A stretch of 64,000 nucleotides of DNA from Achromobacter sp. MYb9 (GTDB lineage: Bacteria; Pseudomonadota; Gammaproteobacteria; Burkholderiales; Burkholderiaceae_B), in the NCBI RefSeq assembly GCF_002975275.1, contig NZ_PCOQ01000012.1, positions 62,001 to 126,000 on the forward strand, in the 5' to 3' direction. The notes beneath the pieces are model-generated. The model had not been told where the DNA came from and ran no database searches. It worked only from the letters and a program-made list of their open reading frames with translations. The translations under genes and the position numbers were made by a program. This document shows, piece by piece, positions 15,811-25,063 of this stretch (within the stretch, counting starts at the first letter, position 1; every line of letters starts with the position of its first letter).

Positions 15811-17814
15811 ATGGCCCGCAAGCTCGCCGCAGTCCATTGGCTTGACTGGGGACTATGGAGCCAACATCGACTGGCGTCCCGGCTTGGCGCCCGCTTGACG
15901 ATCACAGGCGGGTTTCTACCCTACCCAACTGATGCGGCCTACATCGGATGGGGGCTGAAGAAGAGCGGCTTGCGCGCCCACGCGCTTTCCAGGCGCCGCA
16001 AAGGACACTGTTGGCTGCTTGAGGACGGATTTCTGCGTTCGTTGGAAGGGAGCGACAGCCTTTCGCACTCGCTCATCATTGATGACTTGGGCATTTACTA
16101 CGATGCGTCGCGCCCTTCACGGCTGGAGGCCCTCGCTGCAACGCCCCTGGACGGCGAGCAGCAGGACCGCACCCTTCGTCTGATCAAGGCTTGGCGAGAT
16201 CATCGCCTATCGAAGTACAACGGAGGGCCCGACCCGCAGCCGATCGCCCTTCCCCACGCCTATGTCTTGGTAGTAGACCAAACGGCCGGCGATGCTGCAA
16301 TCGCAGCAGGCGGCGCCAGCGCCGCAAGTTTCCAGAAAATGCTCAGCGACGCACTTTCCGCGAATCCTGATTGTTATGTCGTGGTGCGGGTGCATCCGGA
16401 AGTCGTGAGCGGGCGTAAACAAGGGCACTATGATCCCGCGTTACTTCGGGCCAACCCACGCATACTAGTCGTGGCCGACGGTTCTCATCCAGCCTTGTGG
16501 ATTGAGCATGCGCGCGCCGTATACACCGTTACGTCGCAGTTGGGATTCGAGGCGTTGCTATGGTCCAAACCCGTTCACGTCTATGGCATGCCCTTCTATG
16601 CAGGCTGGGGCTTGACTCACGACTCGCTGTCCGCGCCCGTCCGTCGCAAGCGTATTCCGCTCGAGCAGCTGGCATACGCGTGCCTGGTCGGGTACGCGCG
16701 CTACTTCGACCCAGAGACCGGATGTCCGTGCGAAATCGAAACGCTGATGGAATGGATTTCTCTGCAACGAAAACAGCGCCAACGATTTCCCGCGCATCTG
16801 CTTGCTTTCGGTTTCTCGCGCTGGAAGCAACCGTTTGTCCGGGATTTCCTAGCCGGTAGTAAGCCGGTATTCACGCGAACGCTCCCTTCAGCCCGAGCTC
16901 CTGATCAGCCGATCGTCACGTGGGGGCACAAGCACAGTGCCGAACTTGAGAAGGCAGGCTACAGCGACCACGTTCTCCGCATCGAAGACGGATTTCTCCG
17001 TTCCGTGGGTTTGGGCGCGGACCTCATACGCCCGCTGTCCTGGGTCATCGACCCAGAGGGTATCTATTATGACGCACGCTCTCGCTCGCGATTGGAGCGA
17101 ATTCTGGCCGAAGAACCGTTCGCAAGCGCGATCCGCGAGCGCGCGCGCGCTCTGCGCCGAACGATCGTCGAGGCTGGCGTTACCAAGTATAATTTACAAC
17201 ACCCTGAACAATGGCAACGCCCCCCTGGCGGCAAGCGGATCGTCCTTGTCATCGGGCAGGTTGAAAGCGACGCCGCCATACGTTATGGCGCAGGCCCGAT
17301 ACGCCGCAACCTTGATTTGCTGAAATCCGCCCGCCAAGCCCGCCAGGATGCTTGGCTGCTATATAAACCTCACCCGGATGTGCGTGCAGGATTACGGCAG
17401 CAGGGCGACGGCGAGTCCGATGCGTTGACGTGGTGTGATGAAGTTATTGGAGATGTTCCTTTTGAAAGCCTTCTTCCTCATGTTGACGAGGTCCATGTAT
17501 TGACCTCGCTTGCAGGATTTGAAGCTCTGCTCCGCCATGTCCCGGTAGTTACTTGGGGCCAACCGTTCTATGCAGGCTGGGGCCTGACGGAAGACCGTGG
17601 CATGACCGCGGAAGTCCTGGCCAGACGCCAGAGGCGTGTCAGCCTGGATGAATTGGTGGCTGCCACGCTGATTCTTTATCCGACGTACGTCAGTCGGGTC
17701 ACGCGCAGTTTCTGCTCGCCCGAACGCGCAGTGCAAGAGTTGTTGGATTGGCGCAGTGAACGCAAACCCGCCCCTTTGCGCCGGGTTGTGGCTCGGCTAA
17801 CGCGCAAGCCATGA
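15811..17814 (+). CDS. kpsC: Capsule poly-Kdo linker transferase KpsC (LipA/WcbA type)
   Basis: From the ATG at 15811 it is 667 residues (E. coli KpsC is about 675). The frame is open upstream into the export lipoprotein gene, but MARKLAAVHWLDWG is the natural start. It has two tandem homologous GT modules, seen as the repeated pair LLEDGFLRSLEG...GIYYDASRPSRLE and RIEDGFLRSVGL...GIYYDARSRSRLE, each followed by a PFYAGWGLT segment. KpsC alternately adds beta-Kdo residues to lyso-phosphatidylglycerol and so makes the conserved lipid linker of group 2 capsules at the inner membrane. The stop overlaps the kpsS start by four bases (ATGA). Confidence 0.93.
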   Translation: MARKLAAVHWLDWGLWSQHRLASRLGARLTITGGFLPYPTDAAYIGWGLKKSGLRAHALSRRRKGHCWLLEDGFLRSLEGSDSLSHSLIIDDLGIYYDASRPSRLEALAATPLDGEQQDRTLRLIKAWRDHRLSKYNGGPDPQPIALPHAYVLVVDQTAGDAAIAAGGASAASFQKMLSDALSANPDCYVVVRVHPEVVSGRKQGHYDPALLRANPRILVVADGSHPALWIEHARAVYTVTSQLGFEALLWSKPVHVYGMPFYAGWGLTHDSLSAPVRRKRIPLEQLAYACLVGYARYFDPETGCPCEIETLMEWISLQRKQRQRFPAHLLAFGFSRWKQPFVRDFLAGSKPVFTRTLPSARAPDQPIVTWGHKHSAELEKAGYSDHVLRIEDGFLRSVGLGADLIRPLSWVIDPEGIYYDARSRSRLERILAEEPFASAIRERARALRRTIVEAGVTKYNLQHPEQWQRPPGGKRIVLVIGQVESDAAIRYGAGPIRRNLDLLKSARQARQDAWLLYKPHPDVRAGLRQQGDGESDALTWCDEVIGDVPFESLLPHVDEVHVLTSLAGFEALLRHVPVVTWGQPFYAGWGLTEDRGMTAEVLARRQRRVSLDELVAATLILYPTYVSRVTRSFCSPERAVQELLDWRSERKPAPLRRVVARLTRKP

Positions 17815-19037
17815 GTAAGCTTTTTCTGTTTCTCCAAGGCCCTTGTTCGCCTTTTTTCAGCAAATTGGGCCGCTCGATACGCGACGCCGGCCACGATGTG
17901 CAGCGCGTCAACTTCAATGCCGGCGACTGCTGGTATTGGAACAATGGCGGGACGCACTATTTCCGCAAGTCGGCAGACCTGCTCGATGCTTGGTACACGG
18001 ACCTGTTTAACCGCGAACGCCCTACGGATTTGGTGCTGTTCGGAGACCAGCGTCCCGTGCACCAACCTGCGATCAAGCAGGCAAAGGCCAAGGGCATCCG
18101 GGTCCACGTATTTGAGGAAGGCTACTTTCGGCCGTATTGGGTATCGCTTGAGCGGAACGGAGTCAACGCGAACTCGCAGTTGCCCCGCGACCCGTCGTGG
18201 TACCGCCGAATCGGGCCCAGAATTCCGGACTACGAAAACGGCATAGCGTTTCCTCCGTCATTCGCAGCCCGGGCATTCCATGACGTCGTGTATCACGTTG
18301 CCGGCATACGCAATCCCATCACCTACCCTGGATACCGGACCCACTCGCCCATTCTTGCGCACCACGAGTACACCGCGTACGTGCGCCGGGCAATTACGCT
18401 GACAAACCTGAAGCGCCGTAATCTGGCAGCGATCCAAGCGTTGATCTATGGTCGCGTCCCATTCTGGCTCGTACCGCTTCAACTCAACAGCGATGCCCAG
18501 ATCCGGCATCACTCCCCATTTTCGAGCATGACGGATATGCTTGAAATCACGCTGACTTCATTCGCACGGATGTGCCGGCCAGATTCGGTCTTGGTCATCA
18601 AGAATCATCCCCTGGATACGGGCCAGGAGGATCATGCTTCGATCATCGACGGAATTCGGGGACGCCTGGGACTCAAACCCGAACGTATCCTGTATCTGGA
18701 AACAGGCCCGCTTCCCGCCCTGCTCAATCATGCGCGCGGAGTAGTAACGGTGAACAGCACTGTCGGTGGATCAGCGCTGGTGCATGGCAGGCCTTTGAAG
18801 GCCTTGGGCAATGCCATCTACGATATGCCGGGCCTGACTTTCCAAGGAGGCCTCGACTCGTTCTGGCGTTATACCAAGCAACCTGACCAACGCTTATTCC
18901 GCTGGTTCCGCAATACGGTCATCCATGGAACGCAGATCAATGGCGGCCTCTACAGCCGGGAAAGCATCGACATGGCCGTATCCAATGCGGTGCCGCGGCT
19001 TCTGTCAGATAAAAGCCCCCTGGAAAAAATGCTGTAG
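17811..19037 (+). CDS. kpsS: Capsule beta-Kdo transferase KpsS (LipB type)
   Basis: This 408-residue protein is slightly longer than E. coli KpsS (389). It has the Capsule_synth fold with FLQGPCSPFF at the N-terminus, HVFEEGYFRPYW at about residue 100, and the C-terminal segment VVTVNSTVGGSALVHGRPLKALG, where the HP motif of related enzymes is seen earlier as IKNHPLD. KpsS adds the first beta-Kdo to phosphatidylglycerol, and KpsC extends it. It is translationally coupled to kpsC by ATGA overlap and ends the export/linker operon. A convergent gene starts 4 bases beyond its stop, leaving no space for a terminator. Confidence 0.92.
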   Translation: MSKLFLFLQGPCSPFFSKLGRSIRDAGHDVQRVNFNAGDCWYWNNGGTHYFRKSADLLDAWYTDLFNRERPTDLVLFGDQRPVHQPAIKQAKAKGIRVHVFEEGYFRPYWVSLERNGVNANSQLPRDPSWYRRIGPRIPDYENGIAFPPSFAARAFHDVVYHVAGIRNPITYPGYRTHSPILAHHEYTAYVRRAITLTNLKRRNLAAIQALIYGRVPFWLVPLQLNSDAQIRHHSPFSSMTDMLEITLTSFARMCRPDSVLVIKNHPLDTGQEDHASIIDGIRGRLGLKPERILYLETGPLPALLNHARGVVTVNSTVGGSALVHGRPLKALGNAIYDMPGLTFQGGLDSFWRYTKQPDQRLFRWFRNTVIHGTQINGGLYSRESIDMAVSNAVPRLLSDKSPLEKML

Positions 19038-19041
19038 AGGA

Positions 19042-20124
19042 TCACTTTGCGCAGGTGGCTTTACCTTGAGATCTGTCGGCATAGTTTTCCACATTGCGGC
19101 CCTCTATCCGATTGTCTCGCAACTCCAAATCCTCCGAGGCGCACTCCTTTCTCGCGACTTGGCGTTCGACGCAGGCCTTCACGCCATCGTTGCAATACCA
19201 CTGCGATATCGCGTGCACATCGCCGGGTTTCGTATTATCCGAAGCTGAACCGAAGATATTTCCAGATATACGGTTTCTGTCAGATTGGTCTCTGATCCGG
19301 ATCGGATCTCCGGAAAAATCATCGAACTTATTCCCGACGATTTCGTTCCCTTGGGACATGTTAGAAATATAGATCGAATGCAGATGACCACGCCCATAGG
19401 TTTTCAATGCGGTTTCACTGTTGTCCAGATTTATAATATTCTTGAATGAATTTCCCTCTACGCGTCCGTGCCCGACACCTTGAAGCCGCAACGCCGCAGT
19501 GCAGCCACCCCGCGGCAGCTTCCCGCGTCTCACTGGATCAAACTTGCTCCCGATATCTACAAAGTTGCTACGGGTGACGACAACATCGCGCCCACCAGGT
19601 CTGCGGACGTCATCCGACCAGGATTGAAAGCTTAGAGCTTCGCAATACCGTTGGAACGTCAACCCAGTGAACTCCAATTTCATCGAAACGGGCGCAGAAT
19701 TGCCAGTCGGCACGCCGGGCAGCGCTTTAAAGAATACAGACTGCTTACCTCCTTGCCCATCGAACACAACGGCTGTACCCGGCCGGGCTGGCATGAAACG
19801 CGTCCAAATCCCGGGAAACGTGCGCCATTCAACTCCTTGCCCCCGGTAGACGCCCGGCGCGAATAGCACTCGCACCTCATCGTAACCACTTGCCTTCTCG
19901 GCCACGAGTTCTTGCGCCCTGGCGACGGATGCGATTGGTGCATCGGCGCTCAGGCCCGAGGCGGTATCAACCCCTTTGGGCGCCAGGTAAATATCCAAAG
20001 ATTTGCCGACTGCTGTTTCGGCAGTGCAAATACTGATAGCCAAGAACATCGCGTTAGCGATTAAAAAACGCTGGTAGCTTTGGCCGATAGAAAAAGAACG
20101 CTTCAAGACAATTCCGCTGGGCAT
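19042..20124 (-). CDS. Secreted right-handed beta-helix protein, possible polysaccharide lyase
   Basis: The 360-residue product has an excellent ribosome site (GGAGGA, 5-6 bases before ATG) and a signal peptide with a long N-region (hydrophobic core FLIANAMFLAISICTA, about residues 20-35). LDIYLAPKGVDTASGLSAD is the usual entry of pectate-lyase-like beta-helices, followed by repeated short strands with N-residue turns (VVVTRSNFVDIGS, GRVEGNSFKNI, GNEIVGNKFDDF, NRISGNIFGS). It is cysteine-containing near its end. It should act in the periplasm or outside. Placed at the edge of a capsule export operon, it could trim or modify the polymer, as AlgL or AlgG do for alginate. Catalytic residues cannot be assigned. 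Confidence 0.7.
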   Translation of the reverse strand: MPSGIVLKRSFSIGQSYQRFLIANAMFLAISICTAETAVGKSLDIYLAPKGVDTASGLSADAPIASVARAQELVAEKASGYDEVRVLFAPGVYRGQGVEWRTFPGIWTRFMPARPGTAVVFDGQGGKQSVFFKALPGVPTGNSAPVSMKLEFTGLTFQRYCEALSFQSWSDDVRRPGGRDVVVTRSNFVDIGSKFDPVRRGKLPRGGCTAALRLQGVGHGRVEGNSFKNIINLDNSETALKTYGRGHLHSIYISNMSQGNEIVGNKFDDFSGDPIRIRDQSDRNRISGNIFGSASDNTKPGDVHAISQWYCNDGVKACVERQVARKECASEDLELRDNRIEGRNVENYADRSQGKATCAK

Positions 20125-20406
20125 TTATTCCTCCAACACTTGAAATCCGCTGTCGTCCCATCACATCAGGAACGAATTGGGGTGCCATCAACATGCAGCC
20201 CCAGGGACCCGAGGATTTCCAACCCTTTTATCCTGACGCTGCCACTTCCCGCCATGGCTCATCATGCTCAAGCTGCGGGCGTGTGACGGCTGCGGCCGAT
20301 CCGGCGGCCAGACTAGGCTGAGCCCTGGTTTTCGTGCATGATGACACTGAATTGCGCCGACGACATAACGCAGATGACAAATTAGAACTCCAAGCCAATT
20401 CAGACA
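20125..20406. promoter_or_regulatory. Divergent intergenic region beta-helix gene / Hint-like operon
   Basis: These 282 bases separate two divergently read genes and must hold promoters for both. I see no clear -35/-10 pair, repeat or small gene in it. The only sharp element is the ribosome site of the beta-helix gene at its left edge. Confidence 0.35.
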
Positions 20407-21963
20407 ATGCCTGCAAGTATTTCCAAAAGAATCAAAACAGACACAGACGTACGAATGGGGATTGCCACGGACGCCCACTCAGCTAACGACGGCTGGCGGG
20501 ATATCACCCTGGCAGCGGACGAAACACGCGTTCTGGACACCCTAGCGGCCCGAGGCTTCCCTGCCTACATCCGCCTCACTTTGGGCGCCAACAGCCGCCT
20601 TGTCGTCGAACGGGCCGACTGCGTATTGGCGATCGAAACAAGAGGCCCACAAGACACGAGCTGCACGGTCTACGCGAACGACAATTCGAACCTCGTCCTC
20701 GTGAAAGGCGTCCAGGGCGACATGCCCCTCCAGTTGGAAATTGGAACAGGAACGTGCGTCGAACTGGACGGCCCAATGTTTCTCGCATCCTCGACCGCGC
20801 CTGTGCGCGCCGTCTTTCGCAGCAGTGGGTCGGGATGCCTCTCCGTTGTTTGGAAAGACTCCCCAGTCGCCTTGCCCGAACTCCCGGTCTCCGATATGGT
20901 CGCCGGGGACCGACTGAATCTGAGCCGTATCGATGATGTCGGCATCTCACACACACTCACATCGCTGAACGTGGGCACAACCGGAAGTCCGGCCCCGCTT
21001 CAATCTCCCGGCCATGCCGTCGCATCGCCCATTCCGTTGCGTTTCGAGGCCCCTGGCCGCCTGACCGGCATGACGTGGTGCGATGACCTTCAGCCTCCCC
21101 CGCGGCTCGAAGGTGTCTGGTCCGATGCGATCAATGTCGAATCGCACGAACAGGTCGTATTTTGCGGACATATTCCGCATCGCCTGCGTGCGGAACTTGG
21201 ACCGGTGGAGTTTGCCGCCAACGCTTTGGCGCCGGGCGTCCCTTCCGCGCCGATTGCTTTGGCCCCTTGGCAGCTGTTGGATTACCGCGGAACCACCGTA
21301 TACGCCCACCAATTGCTCAATGGAATAACCATTACTCAGAATCCCTATTGGCACTGGCTGCGCTACGACGTCCCGACTACTCTTGCCAAAAATTCCCACC
21401 AGATAAAGGGACTGCTGCTGAGGCCGGGCCGAGGCCACTGGATACACACGGGGCGCCGCGAAACGGAGATCTGTCGTCAGCACATGCTGAACTACACGGC
21501 CGAAGCCTCGGCATGGGACTTGGCACCTGAACCGGCGTTGCGGCTGGATTTCAATGGACAGGTCGTGCCTGGCTCGTCGTCGCCCGATGGCCGGCGCTGG
21601 CGCTTCCAGCTTCCGCCGACGCTTGAGCCCTGCCCGTGCAGAATTCTGTCTCGCAGCGCTGTCCCCAAAGAGACAAGCACACTCGATCAGGAGGATCGAC
21701 GCACGCTGGGAGTGGCGCTTCAATCTGTAGATGTGTTGGCAAACGGGGAGCGACGTAAGGTGGATCTCAATCATCCGGAATGGTCTGGCTTGCACGCACC
21801 GTCGGTCGTGCGCGGCAACGCGTTGCGCTGGACCAATGGAATGGCCGCCCTGCCCTATACCGCACATGGCCTGCGTGGCAGCGAGATCCTCGAGATTCAG
21901 GTGGGTGCCACTATCAGCTATTGGCATCTGAGCAAAGAGAAACCGACGAGCGACGAGCCATGA
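20407..21963 (+). CDS. Degenerate Hint_2-like (hedgehog/intein fold) protein of the capsule locus
   Basis: This 518-residue protein starts at ATG 20407 (ATG 20455 is an alternative; neither has a ribosome site). Residues 1-190 are beta-rich with no recognised family. From about residue 255 the order of segments follows bacterial Hint_2 proteins: VVFCGH (usual VVWIGR), NALAPGVPSAPIALAP (usual ALGPGLPARDLWLSP), AHQLLNG, then GLLLRPGRGHWIHTGRR (usual AEGLPVESYLDTGNR). Its last 100 residues match the module often found after these domains (RILSRSAVP, RRTLGVALQSV, LRWTNGMAAL). The His expected after SP is Gln, and I see no N-terminal catalytic Cys, so self-processing looks lost. The next gene overlaps its stop by ATGA. 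Role unknown. Confidence 0.6.
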   Translation: MPASISKRIKTDTDVRMGIATDAHSANDGWRDITLAADETRVLDTLAARGFPAYIRLTLGANSRLVVERADCVLAIETRGPQDTSCTVYANDNSNLVLVKGVQGDMPLQLEIGTGTCVELDGPMFLASSTAPVRAVFRSSGSGCLSVVWKDSPVALPELPVSDMVAGDRLNLSRIDDVGISHTLTSLNVGTTGSPAPLQSPGHAVASPIPLRFEAPGRLTGMTWCDDLQPPPRLEGVWSDAINVESHEQVVFCGHIPHRLRAELGPVEFAANALAPGVPSAPIALAPWQLLDYRGTTVYAHQLLNGITITQNPYWHWLRYDVPTTLAKNSHQIKGLLLRPGRGHWIHTGRRETEICRQHMLNYTAEASAWDLAPEPALRLDFNGQVVPGSSSPDGRRWRFQLPPTLEPCPCRILSRSAVPKETSTLDQEDRRTLGVALQSVDVLANGERRKVDLNHPEWSGLHAPSVVRGNALRWTNGMAALPYTAHGLRGSEILEIQVGATISYWHLSKEKPTSDEP

Positions 21964-23129
21964 GAATCGACGACCTGGCTAGCGGCGCGCAGACATGGGC
22001 AAGCGCATTTGTGTCAGCGGCACTTGGCGGAAAGACCGATCAAAGCCTGCCCGACCTGCTGATGTATTACCCGGTGGCGCAAGTGAATCCCTACCAGCCT
22101 ATGCTTTACGCGAGTGCGGAAAAAAACTCCCTTTCCGTGCTACCTCTCCTGCGGCTGGAGTCGCTGGACGATATCGCATGGCAAGGGCATGGCATCGTCC
22201 ATCTGCACTGGTTGGCTAGCATCTTGCAGAGCGCCTCGACTGAAGCCGAGGCCGACGCCGCGGTTGCGGGATATGCGCAGCGCTTGGGCACCATGCGAAG
22301 GATGGGCCTGCGCATTGTGTGGACGGTACACAATGTGATGCCGCACACTACAAAGTGGGTGCAGGCGGAACGAGCAGTACGTCAGGCCACAGCTGACGCG
22401 GCGGACCTCATCCATGTCATGAACCGCGATACCGAGCGGCTCACATCCGCCCATTTCCGGATCGATCCAAGAAAGGTCCTGCACATCCCGCATCCTACCT
22501 ATGGTGACTGGTACGCTAACGTCATTTCCCCCAAGCATGCACGGCAAGACCTAGGCCTTGATCCTGACAGTTTTACCTTCTTGTGTTTCGGGTCGATCCA
22601 GCCATACAAGGGATTGCTGGAACTGATCGACGCTTACGACATCCTTTGCAGACGAAGGGCTGATCGCGCATGCACGCTGGTCATTGCCGGCCAAGTCGAT
22701 AACGACGACTATTACGCTGCGCTGCGCGCCCGTGTTGCGGACCGGATGGACGTACGCCTGATTCCGGGCAACGTCCGCGATCAACGCGTGCAGTACTATT
22801 TCAACTCGTGCGACGCCGTTGTCGCACCGTATCTGGAAACGCTTAATTCGGGAGTTGCCATGCTCGCCGCTACCTTCCGGCGCATGGTCGTCGCTCCTGC
22901 AGAAGGTGGCATGGCCGAAGTATTCGCCGACGACCCGTCTTTGCTTTACTCCCGCACCGCCACCCACGGATTAGCCAGCGCAATGGAGCGCGCCCTGTCA
23001 TATCGCCCCAACGAGAGCCTCTTCGACAGCATTCTGGCCCGCCACGATCCCTACCTCCTGTCTGACCGTTTTTGCAGCGAGCTGCGCAAAATGCTGGAGG
23101 ATGGCACAGTGGAGCGTCAAGAATGCTGA
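21960..23129 (+). CDS. GT4-type glycosyltransferase
   Basis: From the ATG at 21960 it is 389 residues, overlapping the preceding stop (ATGA); the frame is open further upstream but that part lies inside the Hint-like gene. It is a GT-B fold protein: an N-terminal acceptor half with VHLHWLASIL and IVWTVHNVMPH (about residues 75-135), a linker, and a C-terminal nucleotide-sugar half with FLCFGSIQPYKGLLELIDAY (about 200-220) and VIAGQVDN. The EX7E position reads YLETLNSGVAMLAA. The cytosolic enzyme probably adds a sugar to capsule or a related glycan; GDP-mannose is a plausible donor because manC is two genes on, but that is inference. Confidence 0.82.
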   Translation: MRIDDLASGAQTWASAFVSAALGGKTDQSLPDLLMYYPVAQVNPYQPMLYASAEKNSLSVLPLLRLESLDDIAWQGHGIVHLHWLASILQSASTEAEADAAVAGYAQRLGTMRRMGLRIVWTVHNVMPHTTKWVQAERAVRQATADAADLIHVMNRDTERLTSAHFRIDPRKVLHIPHPTYGDWYANVISPKHARQDLGLDPDSFTFLCFGSIQPYKGLLELIDAYDILCRRRADRACTLVIAGQVDNDDYYAALRARVADRMDVRLIPGNVRDQRVQYYFNSCDAVVAPYLETLNSGVAMLAATFRRMVVAPAEGGMAEVFADDPSLLYSRTATHGLASAMERALSYRPNESLFDSILARHDPYLLSDRFCSELRKMLEDGTVERQEC

Positions 23130-25009
23130 CACTGAGCCAAACCGTACAGCTCCCGCTAGTCCAGCCAGCCAAGCGCGGCAGAACGCTCAAGAACCTTGTT
23201 TTACCCATCGACTACGACGCTGTCGCCTGGGTGTTTCACGCTTGCGCTTCCGGCGACGTCAAGGTGCCCATTCCGAGAGGCACGGTCCTGACGTTCCAGT
23301 TCTACGACTCCCACGGCAATGTGCTGGATGCCCCGGATTGCGGATTCACGTATTCCGATGCGTTGAAATCGCGATTCGCCTATGTGCCAGTCAGCAACAA
23401 ACCTGCGGGCACCCATCTCAAACCGGTGCTTACCCCCGCCGCGGCTACTCGTTTGGAGTGCCAGCTGCAGTGCTGGCAAGTCCCTGAAGAATTACAGCTG
23501 AACGTCGAACTATCCGCGGAGTCCAGGGAACTCCCCCTGGATCAAATCTCCCTCCTCGAGGCCTTGAACTCTCGGGATGCGGAACGGGTCGCTTGGCGCT
23601 TACTAGAACTGCACGACACAAGTCGGCCCCATCTTTTGGATATCCAGGCACTAGCTTGGCGAATTGGCGCGCCGCGCTTATTGGCCAAAGCGAGCCGTCT
23701 GCTGGAAGTGGCGCCGGAAGCGCGCGGACATATGCGCAACAAGGCGCGTTTTGCCTTGGCTGCGTTGAACGACTTGGAGGACTGGCCGGCTGATGCAGCG
23801 CCGACGTCACCGCATACCGGCCTGCCTCATCGCGTGGCTCATTTGGCATCCGGGCACGACACGACGATCCTACAGCTCTCCAGAGCACAGTTCGAACGTG
23901 GCATGCGCCCTTTGGTGCTAGTTCCCTCTGGCTATGGCCAACCTGCACAGACGGGTAGCCCTTATTCCATCCATGATGAAAGTGGTGTCCAGTCGGTTAC
24001 CTTGAGTGCGCTGTCTCCTGACGCAGCGCAAGGGATTCCACGCAACGACTTAAGGCGTTTTGATGTTCTGCTGGCTGAACCCTGGCTGCGCCGGGCACGC
24101 ACCGGCCTATTGCATGCGCATGTGGGCCGCTCGGGACATGATCTCGCCCTGCGCGCGCTTGCATTGGGCAAGCGCTGCGCCATACCGGTCGTGATGGACT
24201 GGCATGCTCAGCACACGCCGTTTCCCTTCCCTGATGCAACGAGCCCCCCCCCGCGCTCCGAATGGGCTGAACTAGCCTATCGTCAACAGTTGAGATGCGC
24301 TGAGCGCGCCGACGCGGTCATTGTCGCTGACGAGTGGCAGGCATGGCAGCTCCGCAGGGAGGGCATTGCCACCCACCGCATCTTCGTACTTCCCCAGATC
24401 GTTGCGGCGCCTACCCAAGCTCCCCTGCAAATGCGGGACCTTGGCAACAAGCAATGGAGAGCATTGCTGGACCTCCGCGGCGTTGATCCAATCCGAATCG
24501 CAGCAGTGGCGTCTGTGCTTCCAACTGCGATCGGCCGCAAGGGCATGCAGTTGCATGTCGCTGGAACCGAAGAGGCCTATCGACATGTGGAGCACACCTT
24601 GCTGGAGGCCGGATTGCGGTCCAGCATCGGGCACCACTTTGACGCTCCGGTGGCAAGCCCTGTAGCGCTTCGCGCAAGCGTGCTTATCCGGCTGCAGCCC
24701 CGCTTCCGGGCATATCAATCCGATTGGCTATCCGATGTGAATAGTGTCGCTAGCGCGGGCACGCTCATCCTCGCCGAAAGCACACCCCAGAGTGATTACT
24801 TGATCCGCGACGCTGGACTTGGTCTGACATTCAACTTCGCTTCGGACTCGGCATTTACACGTGCTTTGAACGACCTGTCTCCTTCTCGCCCGGTTGCCGC
24901 ACGCCTACGCCGCAACCTTCGTACGCTCGCAGCCGCACTAGCCGATCCGGATGCCTTGGCCGCATCAGTCGACCATGTCTACCATCATGCCCTTTGCTCG
25001 GTGGGCTAG
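23123..25009 (+). CDS. Putative GT-B glycosyltransferase with novel N-terminal domain
   Basis: From the ATG at 23123 (overlapping the previous stop) it is 628 residues. Residues 1-150 are beta-rich and unrecognised (VLPIDYDAVAWVFHA, TVLTFQFYDSHGN). Residues about 150-235 are helical. From about 245 a GT4-like fold begins: PHRVAHLASGHDT, a D/H-rich part VVMDWHAQHTPFPFPD (about 370), RADAVIVADEWQAWQLRREG, VAAVASVLPTAIGRKGMQLHVAG, and a late SDVNSVASAGTLILAES segment in the EX7E place. It has no membrane segment. It belongs to the operon Hint-like / GT4 / this gene / manC. The domain layout suggests a glycosyltransferase whose N-terminal domain binds partner or product. Confidence 0.6.
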   Translation: MLTLSQTVQLPLVQPAKRGRTLKNLVLPIDYDAVAWVFHACASGDVKVPIPRGTVLTFQFYDSHGNVLDAPDCGFTYSDALKSRFAYVPVSNKPAGTHLKPVLTPAAATRLECQLQCWQVPEELQLNVELSAESRELPLDQISLLEALNSRDAERVAWRLLELHDTSRPHLLDIQALAWRIGAPRLLAKASRLLEVAPEARGHMRNKARFALAALNDLEDWPADAAPTSPHTGLPHRVAHLASGHDTTILQLSRAQFERGMRPLVLVPSGYGQPAQTGSPYSIHDESGVQSVTLSALSPDAAQGIPRNDLRRFDVLLAEPWLRRARTGLLHAHVGRSGHDLALRALALGKRCAIPVVMDWHAQHTPFPFPDATSPPPRSEWAELAYRQQLRCAERADAVIVADEWQAWQLRREGIATHRIFVLPQIVAAPTQAPLQMRDLGNKQWRALLDLRGVDPIRIAAVASVLPTAIGRKGMQLHVAGTEEAYRHVEHTLLEAGLRSSIGHHFDAPVASPVALRASVLIRLQPRFRAYQSDWLSDVNSVASAGTLILAESTPQSDYLIRDAGLGLTFNFASDSAFTRALNDLSPSRPVAARLRRNLRTLAAALADPDALAASVDHVYHHALCSVG

Positions 25010-25063
25010 TTGCTGGCCCTACGCGAAACGCCGACTCAACTCCCCCGCTAATTCGACAATCCC

